Shown here one piece after another: positions 8,716-17,662 of a stretch of DNA of 38,160 bases; the first letter of the stretch is position 1, and every line of letters starts with the position of its first letter. The position numbers and the translations under genes are program-made. The stretch comes from Desulfuromonadaceae bacterium. GTDB lineage: Bacteria; Desulfobacterota; Desulfuromonadia; Desulfuromonadales; Geopsychrobacteraceae. The stretch is from positions 1-38,160 of the forward strand of contig JAUVEB010000003.1 of NCBI GenBank assembly GCA_030595055.1, read 5' to 3'. The notes beneath the pieces were generated by a model, which did no database searches, had not been told where the DNA came from, and was given only the letters and a program-made list of their open reading frames with translations.

Positions 8716-8761
8716 CGGCGACCGGAGATACCGGTCGCCGAACAATCAACCTGAGAGGTTG
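8716..8761 (-). promoter_or_regulatory. Tandem hairpins in the dnaK-dnaJ intergenic region
   Basis: CGGCGACCGG-agata-CCGGTCGCCG (8716-8740) and CAACC-tgaga-GGTTG (8748-8761 region). Confidence 0.65.
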
Positions 8762-8764
8762 GAC

Positions 8765-10675
8765 TTACTTATTGTCTTTTTCGTCGATGTCCTCAAATTC
8801 GGCATCGACAACATCTTCATCTGCAGAGCCTGAAGCAGCGTCACCGGCGTCACCACCCTCACCCTCCTGCTGAGACTGGGCATACATCACCTCAGCCAGC
8901 TTGTGAGAAGCCTGTGCCAGAGCTTCGCTCTTCTTCTGGATCACTTCCGCATCATCCGCTTCCATGGCAGTCTTCAACTCGGCCAAAGCATCTTCAATTT
9001 GCTTTTTGGTCGCACTATCCAGTTTCTCACCATGCTCGGAGAGGGATTTTTCGGTGGTGTAAATCAGGCCGTCTGCCTGGTTGCGGGCTTCAATCAGTTC
9101 CCGCTTTTTCTTGTCATCACCGGCATGAGTTTCGGCGTCCTTGACCATCCGATTGATCTCTTCATCAGACAGGCCGCTGGAAGCAGTGATCTGGATCGAC
9201 TGCTCCTTGCCCGTGCCGAGATCCTTGGCCGAAACATGCAGAATACCGTTGGCGTCGATGTCAAAAGTGACTTCAATCTGCGGCACCCCACGAGGGGCTG
9301 TAGGGATTCCGACCAGTTCAAAGTTACCGATGGTCTTGTTATCAGCGCCCATCTCCCGTTCTCCTTGAAGAACGTGAACCGAAACGGCCGGCTGGTTGTC
9401 AGCAGCGGTCGAGAAAACCTGGCTTTTTTTGCAGGGAACCGTGGTGTTCTTTTCGATCAGCTTGGTCATAACGCCACCGAGGGTTTCGATCCCCAGAGAC
9501 AGCGGGGTCACGTCGAGCAGCAACACATCCTTGACATCGCCGGTCAATACTCCGCCCTGAATCGCGGCACCGATAGCGACCACCTCATCCGGGTTGACAC
9601 CCCTGCTCGGGGTTTTACCGAAAATCTCCTTGACCTTCTCCTGCACCGCCGGCATCCGGATCATCCCGCCAACCAGAATAACCTCGTGGATCTCACTGGC
9701 TGACAGCCCGGCATCCTTCAATGCCGTCTGGCATGGTTCAACCAGACGGCTGATCAGATCGGCACAGATACTCTCCAGCTTAGCACGGGAAAGCTTAATA
9801 TTCAGGTGCTTGGGACCGGACTGGTCAGCGGTGATAAAGGGCAGGTTGACATCGGTCTCCATCGACGAGGAGAGCTCGCACTTGGCTTTTTCTGCCGCCT
9901 CTTTGAGGCGCTGCAAGGCCATTTTGTCACCACGCAAATCGATTCCCTGATCTTTTTTGAACTCATCGGCAACATAATCGATGATCTTCTGGTCGAAATC
10001 CTCACCACCGAGAAAGGTGTCCCCGTTGGTCGACTTGACCTCGAAAACCCCGTCACCCAAATCGAGAATCGAAACATCGAAGGTCCCGCCACCCAGGTCA
10101 AATACGGCAATGGTCTGCTCGTTCTTTTTATCGAGACCATAAGCCAGGGCCGCCGCCGTCGGCTCGTTAATAATCCGCAGGACGTTGAGACCGGAAATCT
10201 TCCCGGCGTCCTTGGTTGCCTGGCGCTGGGAATCGTTGAAGTAGGCCGGAACCGTGATGACGGCATCGGTCACCGTCTCGCCGAGGTAATCTTCGGCGGT
10301 CTGCTTCATTTTCTGCAGCACCATGGCGGAGATTTCCGGTGAACTGTACTGCTTGTCACGCGCGTCAACCCAGGCATCTCCATTTTCAGCCTCAATGATA
10401 TTGAACGGACTGATCAGAATATCTTTCTGCACCGCTTCCGAACTGAACTTTCGGCCGATCAGGCGCTTGATGGCGAACAGGGTGTTTTCCGGGTTGGTGA
10501 CGGCCTGGCGTTTGGCCTGCTGGCCGACCAGTCGCTCACCATTTTCGGCGAATGCCACCATCGACGGGGTCGTGCGCGACCCTTCCGAGTTGGCGATAAC
10601 TACCGGCTCACCGCCTTCCATGATCGCGACGCAGGAGTTGGTTGTTCCCAAATCAATTCCAATAACTTTACCCAT
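8765..10675 (-). CDS. dnaK: Molecular chaperone DnaK
   Basis: [38 protein letters not shown]...[39 protein letters not shown]...[13 protein letters not shown]. Confidence 0.99.
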   Translation of the reverse strand: MGKVIGIDLGTTNSCVAIMEGGEPVVIANSEGSRTTPSMVAFAENGERLVGQQAKRQAVTNPENTLFAIKRLIGRKFSSEAVQKDILISPFNIIEAENGDAWVDARDKQYSSPEISAMVLQKMKQTAEDYLGETVTDAVITVPAYFNDSQRQATKDAGKISGLNVLRIINEPTAAALAYGLDKKNEQTIAVFDLGGGTFDVSILDLGDGVFEVKSTNGDTFLGGEDFDQKIIDYVADEFKKDQGIDLRGDKMALQRLKEAAEKAKCELSSSMETDVNLPFITADQSGPKHLNIKLSRAKLESICADLISRLVEPCQTALKDAGLSASEIHEVILVGGMIRMPAVQEKVKEIFGKTPSRGVNPDEVVAIGAAIQGGVLTGDVKDVLLLDVTPLSLGIETLGGVMTKLIEKNTTVPCKKSQVFSTAADNQPAVSVHVLQGEREMGADNKTIGNFELVGIPTAPRGVPQIEVTFDIDANGILHVSAKDLGTGKEQSIQITASSGLSDEEINRMVKDAETHAGDDKKKRELIEARNQADGLIYTTEKSLSEHGEKLDSATKKQIEDALAELKTAMEADDAEVIQKKSEALAQASHKLAEVMYAQSQQEGEGGDAGDAASGSADEDVVDAEFEDIDEKDNK

Positions 10676-10713
10676 ACCTATATCCTCCTTGGGATCCTTT
10701 TTATACAGATCGA

Positions 10714-10903
10714 CTAATTAGTTTTCATCCGGAAACGGCCCTTTTTCACAATCTCTGCGTCAATCTGCGCGGTTGCTTGTGCGGCGTAGACAGCCACGCC
10801 TCCGCACCACCGCTTGATTTCCTTGACCTTGAAAAAAATTGCTCGTTTCCCACATGAAAACTTCATCGTCTGCATCCGGAGTTTCCGGATGCACACTAAT
10901 TAA
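10714..10903. repeat. Nested large palindrome (MITE-like) between grpE and dnaK
   Basis: CTAATTAGTTTTCATCCGGAAAC (10714-10736) vs reverse complement of 10881-10903; GTTTTCATccGGAAACG..CTTTTTC (10721 on) vs reverse complement of the segment ending 10861; inner GCGGTTG..TGTGCGGCGT pairs with ACGCCTCCGCACCACCGC. Confidence 0.65.
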
Positions 10904-11495
10904 TTTCGTCTGTTGCTGTAGTTGATTCATCATCTTCCGGTTTCGGAAACGTCACTTCCTTGGCGATCATCACCATAGCGGGTCGCAGCAGGCGTTCATT
11001 GAGCTGATAGCCTTTCTGCATCTGCCGGGCCACGACGTTTACCGGGTATTCGTCGGTTTCCAACTGTCCCATCGCCTGGTGCAAAGCCGGATCAAAGGGT
11101 TGACCAAGGGACTCAAGCGGTTTCACCCCAAAACGGGTTAATACCTGACTGAACTGCTCCAGGGTCATCTGCACCCCTTCAAGCAGCCCCTCGCTGCTCT
11201 CTGCCTGCTCGGCATGCTCAACAGCACGCTCCAGGTTATCGATTACCGGCAGAACCTCACGCAGAATATTTTCATTGGCATACTTCGCCAAATCTTCCTT
11301 TTCCCGTTGCGTTCGCTTGCGTAGATTTTCCATCTCTGCCAAGGTTCGCAAGTATTGATCCTTATGGATTTGAACTTCGGCACACAGCTGATCTTCGCGG
11401 GACAGTTCTTCCTCGACGATCAGCTCTTCAGCCTCTTCCGCTTCAGCAGTTTCCTCAACAAGCTCAGGCTGTTCCTCTGGCGCTTTTTTCCCCAC
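10896..11495 (-). CDS. grpE: Nucleotide exchange factor GrpE
   Basis: YLRTLAEMENLRKRTQREKEDLAKYANENILREVLPVIDNLERAVEHA...GVKPLESLGQPFDPALHQAMGQLETDEYPVNVVARQMQKGYQLNERLLRPAMVMIAK. Confidence 0.96.
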   Translation of the reverse strand: MGKKAPEEQPELVEETAEAEEAEELIVEEELSREDQLCAEVQIHKDQYLRTLAEMENLRKRTQREKEDLAKYANENILREVLPVIDNLERAVEHAEQAESSEGLLEGVQMTLEQFSQVLTRFGVKPLESLGQPFDPALHQAMGQLETDEYPVNVVARQMQKGYQLNERLLRPAMVMIAKEVTFPKPEDDESTTATDEIN

Positions 11496-11516
11496 CTTCT
11501 TAACTCCTTGTCACGA

Positions 11517-12557
11517 TTATTCTACTTCCCGCTCCAGAATCCGGCTGACCAGCTGGGCGGTAAAATCAACGATTGGAATGACCTGTGAGTAGGGCATCCG
11601 GACCGGGCCGATGACACCGAGCGTGCCGATGGCCCCCTTCTTGCTGGAAAAACTCGCGGTCACCAGACTGCACCCCTCAATTTCGGTATGCTCACTCCGG
11701 CTGCCGATAAAAACCTGCACCCCTTGGGCGGCCTGGCTGCGATCAAGCAGTTCAATCAGGGTTTTTTTACTTTCCAGGGCGTGAATGATCCGCTTCATCC
11801 GTTCCGGGGTGGAAAACTCCGGCTGCTCCAGCATCAGTGAAGTCCCGGAAACAAACACCAGATCCTCCGTTTTCTCCTGCAGTGCCGCACTCGACAGTTC
11901 CAGCGCCTGCTGCTGCAATGCATCGTAGCGAATTCGCTCCGCCTTGAGCTCCCGGGCGATCTTCTCCCGCACCTTCGGAATACTCAAGCCGGTCATTTCA
12001 CGGTTTAAGTATTGACTGATCTGTTCCAGATCACGAGCAGTCAAGCTCGGATCTGCGGTGATAACCTTATTCTGCACCAAACCGGTTTCGGAGACATAGA
12101 TCACCAGCAGACGTCCGTGCGATAAGCGCACGAATTCGATCTGGCGGAAAACTGTCGACGCGAACTTGGGTGCCATCACCAGACCGGTATAATTGGACAA
12201 CCCCGACATCACCCGCCCCACTTCCTGCATGATGTCTTCCATCTTCATGTCTTTGAAGCGGTAACTTTTTTGCAGCCGGGACTCCTCTTCCTTGCTCAGG
12301 TCACGCACCTGTAACAGGGTATCGATGTAATAGTGGAAACCCTTATCGGTCGGAATCCGCCCGGCCGAAGTGTGCGGTGAACAGAGGAAACCCATCTCCT
12401 CCAGATCGGACATGACGTTACGTACCGAGGCCGGCGACAGGTTGAAACTGTGCCGTCGGCTGATCGCTCGGCTGCCGACCGGCTCAGCTGATGCGATGTA
12501 ATCCTCGACAATCACCTCGAGAATATTCTGGCTGCGATCATTCAGCTCTTCAGCCAC
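11517..12557 (-). CDS. hrcA: Heat-inducible transcriptional repressor HrcA
   Basis: LNDRSQNILEVIVEDYIASAEPVGSRAISRRHSFNLSPASVRNVMSDLEEMGFLCSPHTSAGRIPTDKGFHYYID; C-terminal GTLGVIGPVRMPYSQVIPIVDFTAQLVS. Confidence 0.97.
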   Translation of the reverse strand: MAEELNDRSQNILEVIVEDYIASAEPVGSRAISRRHSFNLSPASVRNVMSDLEEMGFLCSPHTSAGRIPTDKGFHYYIDTLLQVRDLSKEEESRLQKSYRFKDMKMEDIMQEVGRVMSGLSNYTGLVMAPKFASTVFRQIEFVRLSHGRLLVIYVSETGLVQNKVITADPSLTARDLEQISQYLNREMTGLSIPKVREKIARELKAERIRYDALQQQALELSSAALQEKTEDLVFVSGTSLMLEQPEFSTPERMKRIIHALESKKTLIELLDRSQAAQGVQVFIGSRSEHTEIEGCSLVTASFSSKKGAIGTLGVIGPVRMPYSQVIPIVDFTAQLVSRILEREVE

Positions 12558-12609
12558 AAATCCACTCCAAAAAAAAAGAACCCTGCAAAAGATGTCCGCT
12601 GACTGCCTG

Positions 12610-12636
12610 TTAGCACTCTACCATGATGAGTGCTAA
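12610..12636. promoter_or_regulatory. CIRCE operator (HrcA binding site)
   Basis: TTAGCACTC-taccatgat-GAGTGCTAA, exact match to the consensus, upstream of hrcA. Confidence 0.97.
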
Positions 12637-12642
12637 CACGAC

Positions 12643-12671
12643 ACATTATCAACGGTATCACGCTTTGTCAA
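12643..12671 (-). promoter_or_regulatory. sigma-70-type promoter of the hrcA-grpE-dnaK-dnaJ operon
   Basis: Minus strand TTGACA - 17 bp - TAATGT directly upstream of CIRCE. Confidence 0.8.
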
Positions 12672-12769
12672 GGTGAATAGCAGTTGAAACTGAGGGTGTT
12701 AGGGAAAGCTATATGGAGGGTGCTGAACGCAGCGCTATGAAACAAAATTTATGGTCTCGCCAAAAAGAA

Positions 12770-12893
12770 TCCGCTGGCTAAGCAAAAATTTCGACCTACA
12801 AGGCATCGTGGTTTTTCAGGGGCAAAGACATACACATAATATGTCGAGATCCTGAAAAAACGCTGTAACGCAAGGGCGGACTTTTTGCGACGC
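12770..12893 (-). repeat. Dispersed ~130 bp repeat, copy 2 (inverted relative to copy 1)
   Basis: Reverse complement GGCGTCGCAAAAAGTCCGCCCTTGCGTTACAGCGTTTTTTCAGGATCTCGACATATTATGTGTATGTCTTTGCCCCTGAAAAACCACGATGCCTTGTAGGTCGAAATTTTTGCTTAGCC aligns to 1243-1375. Confidence 0.85.
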
Positions 12894-12902
12894 CGGCAAA
12901 TT

Positions 12903-14036
12903 TTACAGAAAAGCGCTGATCAGATGATCATATAGCAGCCAGCCCTGCAGATCGTAGCGCCAGCTATCGTCAACCAACTTCAACCGCTCAGCCTGATGCC
13001 GGAAGGCGTCAGGGAACAGCTCTTCCGGAAAACTCCCGAACTGCCGCCGAAACCTCTTTCTCGATAGACCATCGGCGGTTCTCAAAGCCAGATAGACGAT
13101 CTCTGTCATAGCACCCTGACGGTCAAATGATTCAAGTAACTCACAAACAACCTGACCGTTCTGCAACTTTTGCCGATACGCTGACATATCGGGAGGCACA
13201 TGCCAACGCTCACCCCAGCCATCAGCAACGAAGCTGTGGGCACCGCAACCCAACGCCAGGCAGCCCTGTCGCCGCCAATAAACCTGGTTATGCCGGCAAC
13301 GGTAACCGGGGCGAGCAAAATTGGAAATTTCATAATGCTCGAAACCGGCAACATTCATCCTCTCATGTAATAAACGATATTGATCTGCGTAGAGGCTTTC
13401 TCCACAGGTCGTGAGTTCGCCACGTTGCCGTCGTACGGAAAATTCTGTTCCCTCCTCAAAAGAGAGGCCATACAGGGAAATATGCTCCGGTCTCAACTCC
13501 AGCAGAAGGGAAAGATCCTCTTCCAATGACGATAGATCTTGATCGGGCAGAGCAAACATCAGGTCAAGGCTCAGGTTGTTGAACCCGGCTGCACGTGCTG
13601 CAAGAACACAGTCTTGAGCCTGATCCGCGGTATGGATTCTGCCGAGCAACTGTAAGTGCTTATCGTTGAGTGATTGGATGCCGAGAGACAGGCGGTTGAC
13701 TCCTGCTTGTCGATAGCCCTTTAACTGACCCAGGCTAACTGTCCCCGGATTGGCTTCCAGGGTGATCTCGGCATTGTCAGCTATGTCGAAAGTACCCTTG
13801 ACATTATTAAGTAGACTGCCTATTTGCTCTGCAGAAAGGAGTGAAGGTGTGCCGCCACCGAAAAAAATGGTTTCCAGTGGAGAGTTGTGCGGAAATTTTT
13901 GTTGCAAAATCCGGATATCAAGATTCAGCAGTTCAACATATTCTTCAAGCTGTTCCGGGGAACCGACGCGGGAAAAGAAATCACAATATGGACATTTTTT
14001 GAAACAGAACGGGATATGCAGATAGAGAGAGCTCAT
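12903..14036 (-). CDS. hemW: Radical SAM heme chaperone HemW (coproporphyrinogen III oxidase-like)
   Basis: MSSLYLHIPFCFKKCPYCDFFS (CxxxCxxC), TIFFGGGTPSLLSAEQIGSLL, EANPGTVSLGQLKGYRQAGVNRLSLGIQSLNDKHLQLLGRIH. Confidence 0.94.
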   Translation of the reverse strand: MSSLYLHIPFCFKKCPYCDFFSRVGSPEQLEEYVELLNLDIRILQQKFPHNSPLETIFFGGGTPSLLSAEQIGSLLNNVKGTFDIADNAEITLEANPGTVSLGQLKGYRQAGVNRLSLGIQSLNDKHLQLLGRIHTADQAQDCVLAARAAGFNNLSLDLMFALPDQDLSSLEEDLSLLLELRPEHISLYGLSFEEGTEFSVRRQRGELTTCGESLYADQYRLLHERMNVAGFEHYEISNFARPGYRCRHNQVYWRRQGCLALGCGAHSFVADGWGERWHVPPDMSAYRQKLQNGQVVCELLESFDRQGAMTEIVYLALRTADGLSRKRFRRQFGSFPEELFPDAFRHQAERLKLVDDSWRYDLQGWLLYDHLISAFL

Positions 14037-14048
14037 CAGTCATGAAAA

Positions 14049-14074
14049 TCCCCCCCCCTGAGGTCAGGGGGGGG
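14049..14074 (-). terminator. G/C-homopolymer hairpin terminator of the antiporter operon
   Basis: CCCCCCCCCTGA-gg-TCAGGGGGGGG followed on the minus strand by ATTTTC. Confidence 0.65.
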
Positions 14075-14083
14075 AGACAGAAA

Positions 14084-15850
14084 TCAGTTGAAATAAAGTA
14101 ACGACATGACCGCAACGAATACCACGGCCAATAAAACACTGCCACCGATTGGATAAGCGAGAGCTTTAGTTCGATGATCTATTTCTTCATTGCGACGTTC
14201 AACCTGACTCTTGTTGCCAGTAGCTCCTGCTATTAATTGAACAGTTCGTTTCTGTACACTTCTCGATGGATCAGAGAAAAACCGGTTAAGCAGGCTTGGA
14301 ATTTTCTGGGCAAAAACCCGATCACCAAAATCATTGATACCATTGAAAATCCAGGCACAACCGGCATAAAACCACCGCCCGCCCTTACGATAAAACCAGT
14401 CGCTGTCAATAGAGATGGTTTCGGTACGCTTCAAAAGCGGCAGAAGCAGGAAGAATGCCAAGGCCGAAAACATCAGCAGTTGAAACTGGTTGAGGGTATG
14501 CTCAAACCCGTAAGCATGAAAGTCAACCGGGTAGGGAAGGATATCGTAAAGTGGCTGTGGATAGACCCCGAGGAAAATACAGATAAAGGCAAGAAAAGCC
14601 ATGGCCAACAGCATATGTTTAGGTGGTTCGCCTGGCCGTAGCCCATTATCCTTGGCGAAAAAGACAAAATAGGGAAACTTGATCCCGGCATGCAGAAATA
14701 CCCCGGCCGAAGCGATTTCAAGAATCAGCCAGACCCAGAAAAATCCTTCATGGATCCCGGCTTCAATAATCATCGGCTTACTGGTGTAGCCCGACAGAAA
14801 AGGGAAACTCGAGATAGCCAGCGCCCCAATAGTGCCGAAGATCAACGTCAGAGGCATGGTTTTATAGAGCCCCCCCAAGTCGGTACACTTACTCTTGCTG
14901 GTCATGTAGAGCACCGCCCCGGCACTCATCCAGAGCAACGCCTTATAAATGATATGAGCAAAGGCGTGGGCGACAGCCCCGCTGATCGCCATGGCAGTGC
15001 CGATCCCGATCCCGCAAATCATGAACCCAACCTGGTTCATGATCGAATAAGCCAGGATGCGTCGCATATCGTTTTCCAAGATGGCGTAAATAATCCCGTA
15101 AATGGCCATGAAACAGCCAACAGCTATGAGGATCTCCCAACCCGCGAATCCACGGATCAGAGTATATACAGCGGTTTTGGTGGTATAGGCCGTCATAATG
15201 ACACCACCAGTGACGGTCGCTTCAGGGTAGGCATCGGAGAGCCAAGCCGAAATTGGAGGTGCGGCGGCATTGACTAGAAAACCGATCAGAATCAGATAGG
15301 TCGGCAAGCCTTGCAGACTGAAGCCATCAAAGGCAACCGAACCGGTGGCATTCACCTGTAGCAGGATCCCGGCCAGCAGGCATAAACCACCAAAGATGTG
15401 CACCATGACATAGCGAAAGGCTGCCCTATAGGCTTTTTCGGTTTTACGTGCCAGAACCAGAAAGGTGGAAGTGATCGCCATCACCTCCCAGAACAAGTAA
15501 AGAGAGATCAGGTCAGCAGCAAACACCGCCCCGAGAGCGGCACCGATGTAGAGGAGTGCCGCAGTATGCTCGTAACGGCTTTTCAGATGCAGGGCAAACA
15601 GAAAGCAAGCAAAGGCGTTAATGGTGAACACGTAGCCGAAGGCCTTACTCAGTTTATCAATCCTGAGTAGATGCAGGTCATATCCGAACAGCTCATAGCC
15701 GTAGAAAGTGCCTGGTGCCATCTGGGTGATGACCAGAAACGCGATAGCGGGTACCAGGAGAATCACGAATTTCCGACCCAGCAACGGTAACACCCAGAGC
15801 AATAGAGCCCCGGCTAAGAAGATCAGTGACGGGTGCATGCTAGCTGTCAT
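14084..15850 (-). CDS. Proton-conducting antiporter subunit (MrpD/NuoL-like), third copy, with C-terminal extension
   Basis: Multiple TM segments; SLYLFWEVMAITSTFLVLARKTEKAYRAAFRYVMVHIFGGL, MRRILAYSIMNQVGFMICGIGIGTAMAISGAVAHAFAHIIYKALLWMSAGAVLYMT. Confidence 0.9.
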   Translation of the reverse strand: MTASMHPSLIFLAGALLLWVLPLLGRKFVILLVPAIAFLVITQMAPGTFYGYELFGYDLHLLRIDKLSKAFGYVFTINAFACFLFALHLKSRYEHTAALLYIGAALGAVFAADLISLYLFWEVMAITSTFLVLARKTEKAYRAAFRYVMVHIFGGLCLLAGILLQVNATGSVAFDGFSLQGLPTYLILIGFLVNAAAPPISAWLSDAYPEATVTGGVIMTAYTTKTAVYTLIRGFAGWEILIAVGCFMAIYGIIYAILENDMRRILAYSIMNQVGFMICGIGIGTAMAISGAVAHAFAHIIYKALLWMSAGAVLYMTSKSKCTDLGGLYKTMPLTLIFGTIGALAISSFPFLSGYTSKPMIIEAGIHEGFFWVWLILEIASAGVFLHAGIKFPYFVFFAKDNGLRPGEPPKHMLLAMAFLAFICIFLGVYPQPLYDILPYPVDFHAYGFEHTLNQFQLLMFSALAFFLLLPLLKRTETISIDSDWFYRKGGRWFYAGCAWIFNGINDFGDRVFAQKIPSLLNRFFSDPSRSVQKRTVQLIAGATGNKSQVERRNEEIDHRTKALAYPIGGSVLLAVVFVAVMSLLYFN

Positions 15851-16106
15851 AATAATCCTCTTTCCGCTTCAACACGTACCCGAGCACCTTGGAAACCAGA
15901 ATAATCACTACGCAGGAGACAAAGCCGACAAATGCATAAAATCCCGGCCAAGCCTCTACAGAGGAAAAGTTGCTATGCTTGTGAATAAAGAAATCCGGAA
16001 TCACCAGCAAAACCAAGATAATATAAAACCCAATCTTTAATCGCTTGATATTCCGCGGATGATCGAACCAAGTCCAAACCTCCGGCTTTTTATTTTCAGG
16101 GTCCAT
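15840..16106 (-). CDS. Small membrane protein encoded between two antiporter subunits, function unknown
   Basis: 88 aa with two predicted TM stretches (IGFYIILVLLVIPDFFI; FYAFVGFVSCVVIILVSKVLGYVL); overlaps the next gene by 11 bp. Confidence 0.8.
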   Translation of the reverse strand: MDPENKKPEVWTWFDHPRNIKRLKIGFYIILVLLVIPDFFIHKHSNFSSVEAWPGFYAFVGFVSCVVIILVSKVLGYVLKRKEDYYDS

Positions 16107-16119
16107 AACTTACCTCAAC

Positions 16120-17592
16120 TTAAGAAAACAAGGCCAGGCGGGCCAACCGGAGAAAAATGTCCGGGTAAAAAAACAGTGCCAGCGAACCACACGCGGTTAT
16201 CGACAGTGCCACCAGACAGAACAGCGGGGCCTCTTTTATACCCTGATCAAAAACAGGGTCAGCTGCTTTGGCAAAATAACCCCGGTAGACGATCGGTAGA
16301 AAATAAGCCGCATTCAACAGGGAACTGCTCAGCAACACAAGCAGCAGGAGTAACTGATCACTGCTGACAGCTCCGATCACCAGATTCCACTTACTGATAA
16401 AACCACCCAAAGGGGGCATTCCGATGATGCTTAGAGAACCGAAGAAGAATGCCAGATAAGTGATCGGCATACGTCGACCGAGCCCATCCATCTGACTGAT
16501 ATATTTTTTTCCCGCAGCAACAAAAATCGCCCCGGCACAGAAGAACAGAGTGATCTTACCAAAAGCATGCATGGCGATATGCAATAGACCGCCAGTCATG
16601 CCGGCAGCCGTGAGCATACCGGCCCCGAGAATCATGTAGGAAAGTTGACCAATGGTTGAATAAGCCAGGCGCCGCTTCAGATTGTCCTGAGTCAAGGCGA
16701 TCATTGATGCAACCAGAATGGTAATTGAAGCCAGGGTGGTAATGACCCAACCCAGGTTGACCGCCAACAGTTGTTCCGGGCCGAAAATATGAAAGATGAC
16801 CCGCAGGATTGAAAAGACGCCGACCTTAACAACGGCAACACCATGCAGGAACGCACTGACCGGTGTCGGTACCACCATAGCTGCCGGCAACCAACCGTGG
16901 AACGGCATCAAACCTGATTTGGCAAAGCCGAACAGGAACAAAACCAGAACCAGTGCAAGGGTTTGCGATGAGGCGCCGGTTCCGCTGAGGATGCCGCCGA
17001 TTTTAAAATCCAAAGTTCCGGCCAGCGAGTAGACAATCAACATCGCGGGCAGGGCCAGCCCAATAGAGGTTCCAAGGATGTAGGTCAGATACTTGCGACC
17101 GGATCGACGTGCCTCGGCATCCTGGTGGTGGGTGACCAACGGGTAGGTTGACAGGGAAAGCATTTCATAGAACAGATAGAGGGTCAGCAGGTTAGCGGAA
17201 AAAGCAACCCCCAGGGTTGCTGAAATTGCCACTGCAAACGAAGCATAATAACGAGTCTGCGCATGCTCGTTAAGGGCACGCATGTAGCCGATGGAATAGA
17301 CCGAGGTAAGAAACCAGAGGATAGATGCAACCAGGGCAAAGAACATCCCCATGGCATCCACACGCAGAGCCAGCGGTACTCCCGGTATCACTTCGACAAT
17401 GGTAAATTCAAATCCGCCGCCGGCCAATACCGTGGGGAGCAGCGAGGCGACAATAGCCACTTTGCCGAGTGCAATAAGTATCGTCCAGCTTTCACGCAAA
17501 TTCGGATTGCGGTCCGACAGCATGATCGGGATGGATCCGATCAAGGAGATCAACACGGCCGCCAGCGGCCAGATCGATGTTTGATAGCTCAT
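16120..17592 (-). CDS. Monovalent cation/H+ antiporter subunit D-like protein, second copy
   Basis: LTLYLFYEMLSLSTYPLVTHHQDAEARRSGRKYL, LKRRLAYSTIGQLSYMILGAGMLTAAGMTGGLLHIAMHAFGKITLFFCAGAIF. Confidence 0.92.
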   Translation of the reverse strand: MSYQTSIWPLAAVLISLIGSIPIMLSDRNPNLRESWTILIALGKVAIVASLLPTVLAGGGFEFTIVEVIPGVPLALRVDAMGMFFALVASILWFLTSVYSIGYMRALNEHAQTRYYASFAVAISATLGVAFSANLLTLYLFYEMLSLSTYPLVTHHQDAEARRSGRKYLTYILGTSIGLALPAMLIVYSLAGTLDFKIGGILSGTGASSQTLALVLVLFLFGFAKSGLMPFHGWLPAAMVVPTPVSAFLHGVAVVKVGVFSILRVIFHIFGPEQLLAVNLGWVITTLASITILVASMIALTQDNLKRRLAYSTIGQLSYMILGAGMLTAAGMTGGLLHIAMHAFGKITLFFCAGAIFVAAGKKYISQMDGLGRRMPITYLAFFFGSLSIIGMPPLGGFISKWNLVIGAVSSDQLLLLLVLLSSSLLNAAYFLPIVYRGYFAKAADPVFDQGIKEAPLFCLVALSITACGSLALFFYPDIFLRLARLALFS

Positions 17593-17662
17593 AGTGAAAG
17601 TTGCCCTGTCTTTTTAGTCATCCAACGGTTGAAAGACCGCCTTAATCAACAATCAATCAACT

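Noticed and set aside
10714-10896. 60-aa ORF between grpE and dnaK
   Set aside because: Coincides with the nested palindrome; no SD and starts inside the grpE 3' hairpin, so a translation artefact of the repeat.
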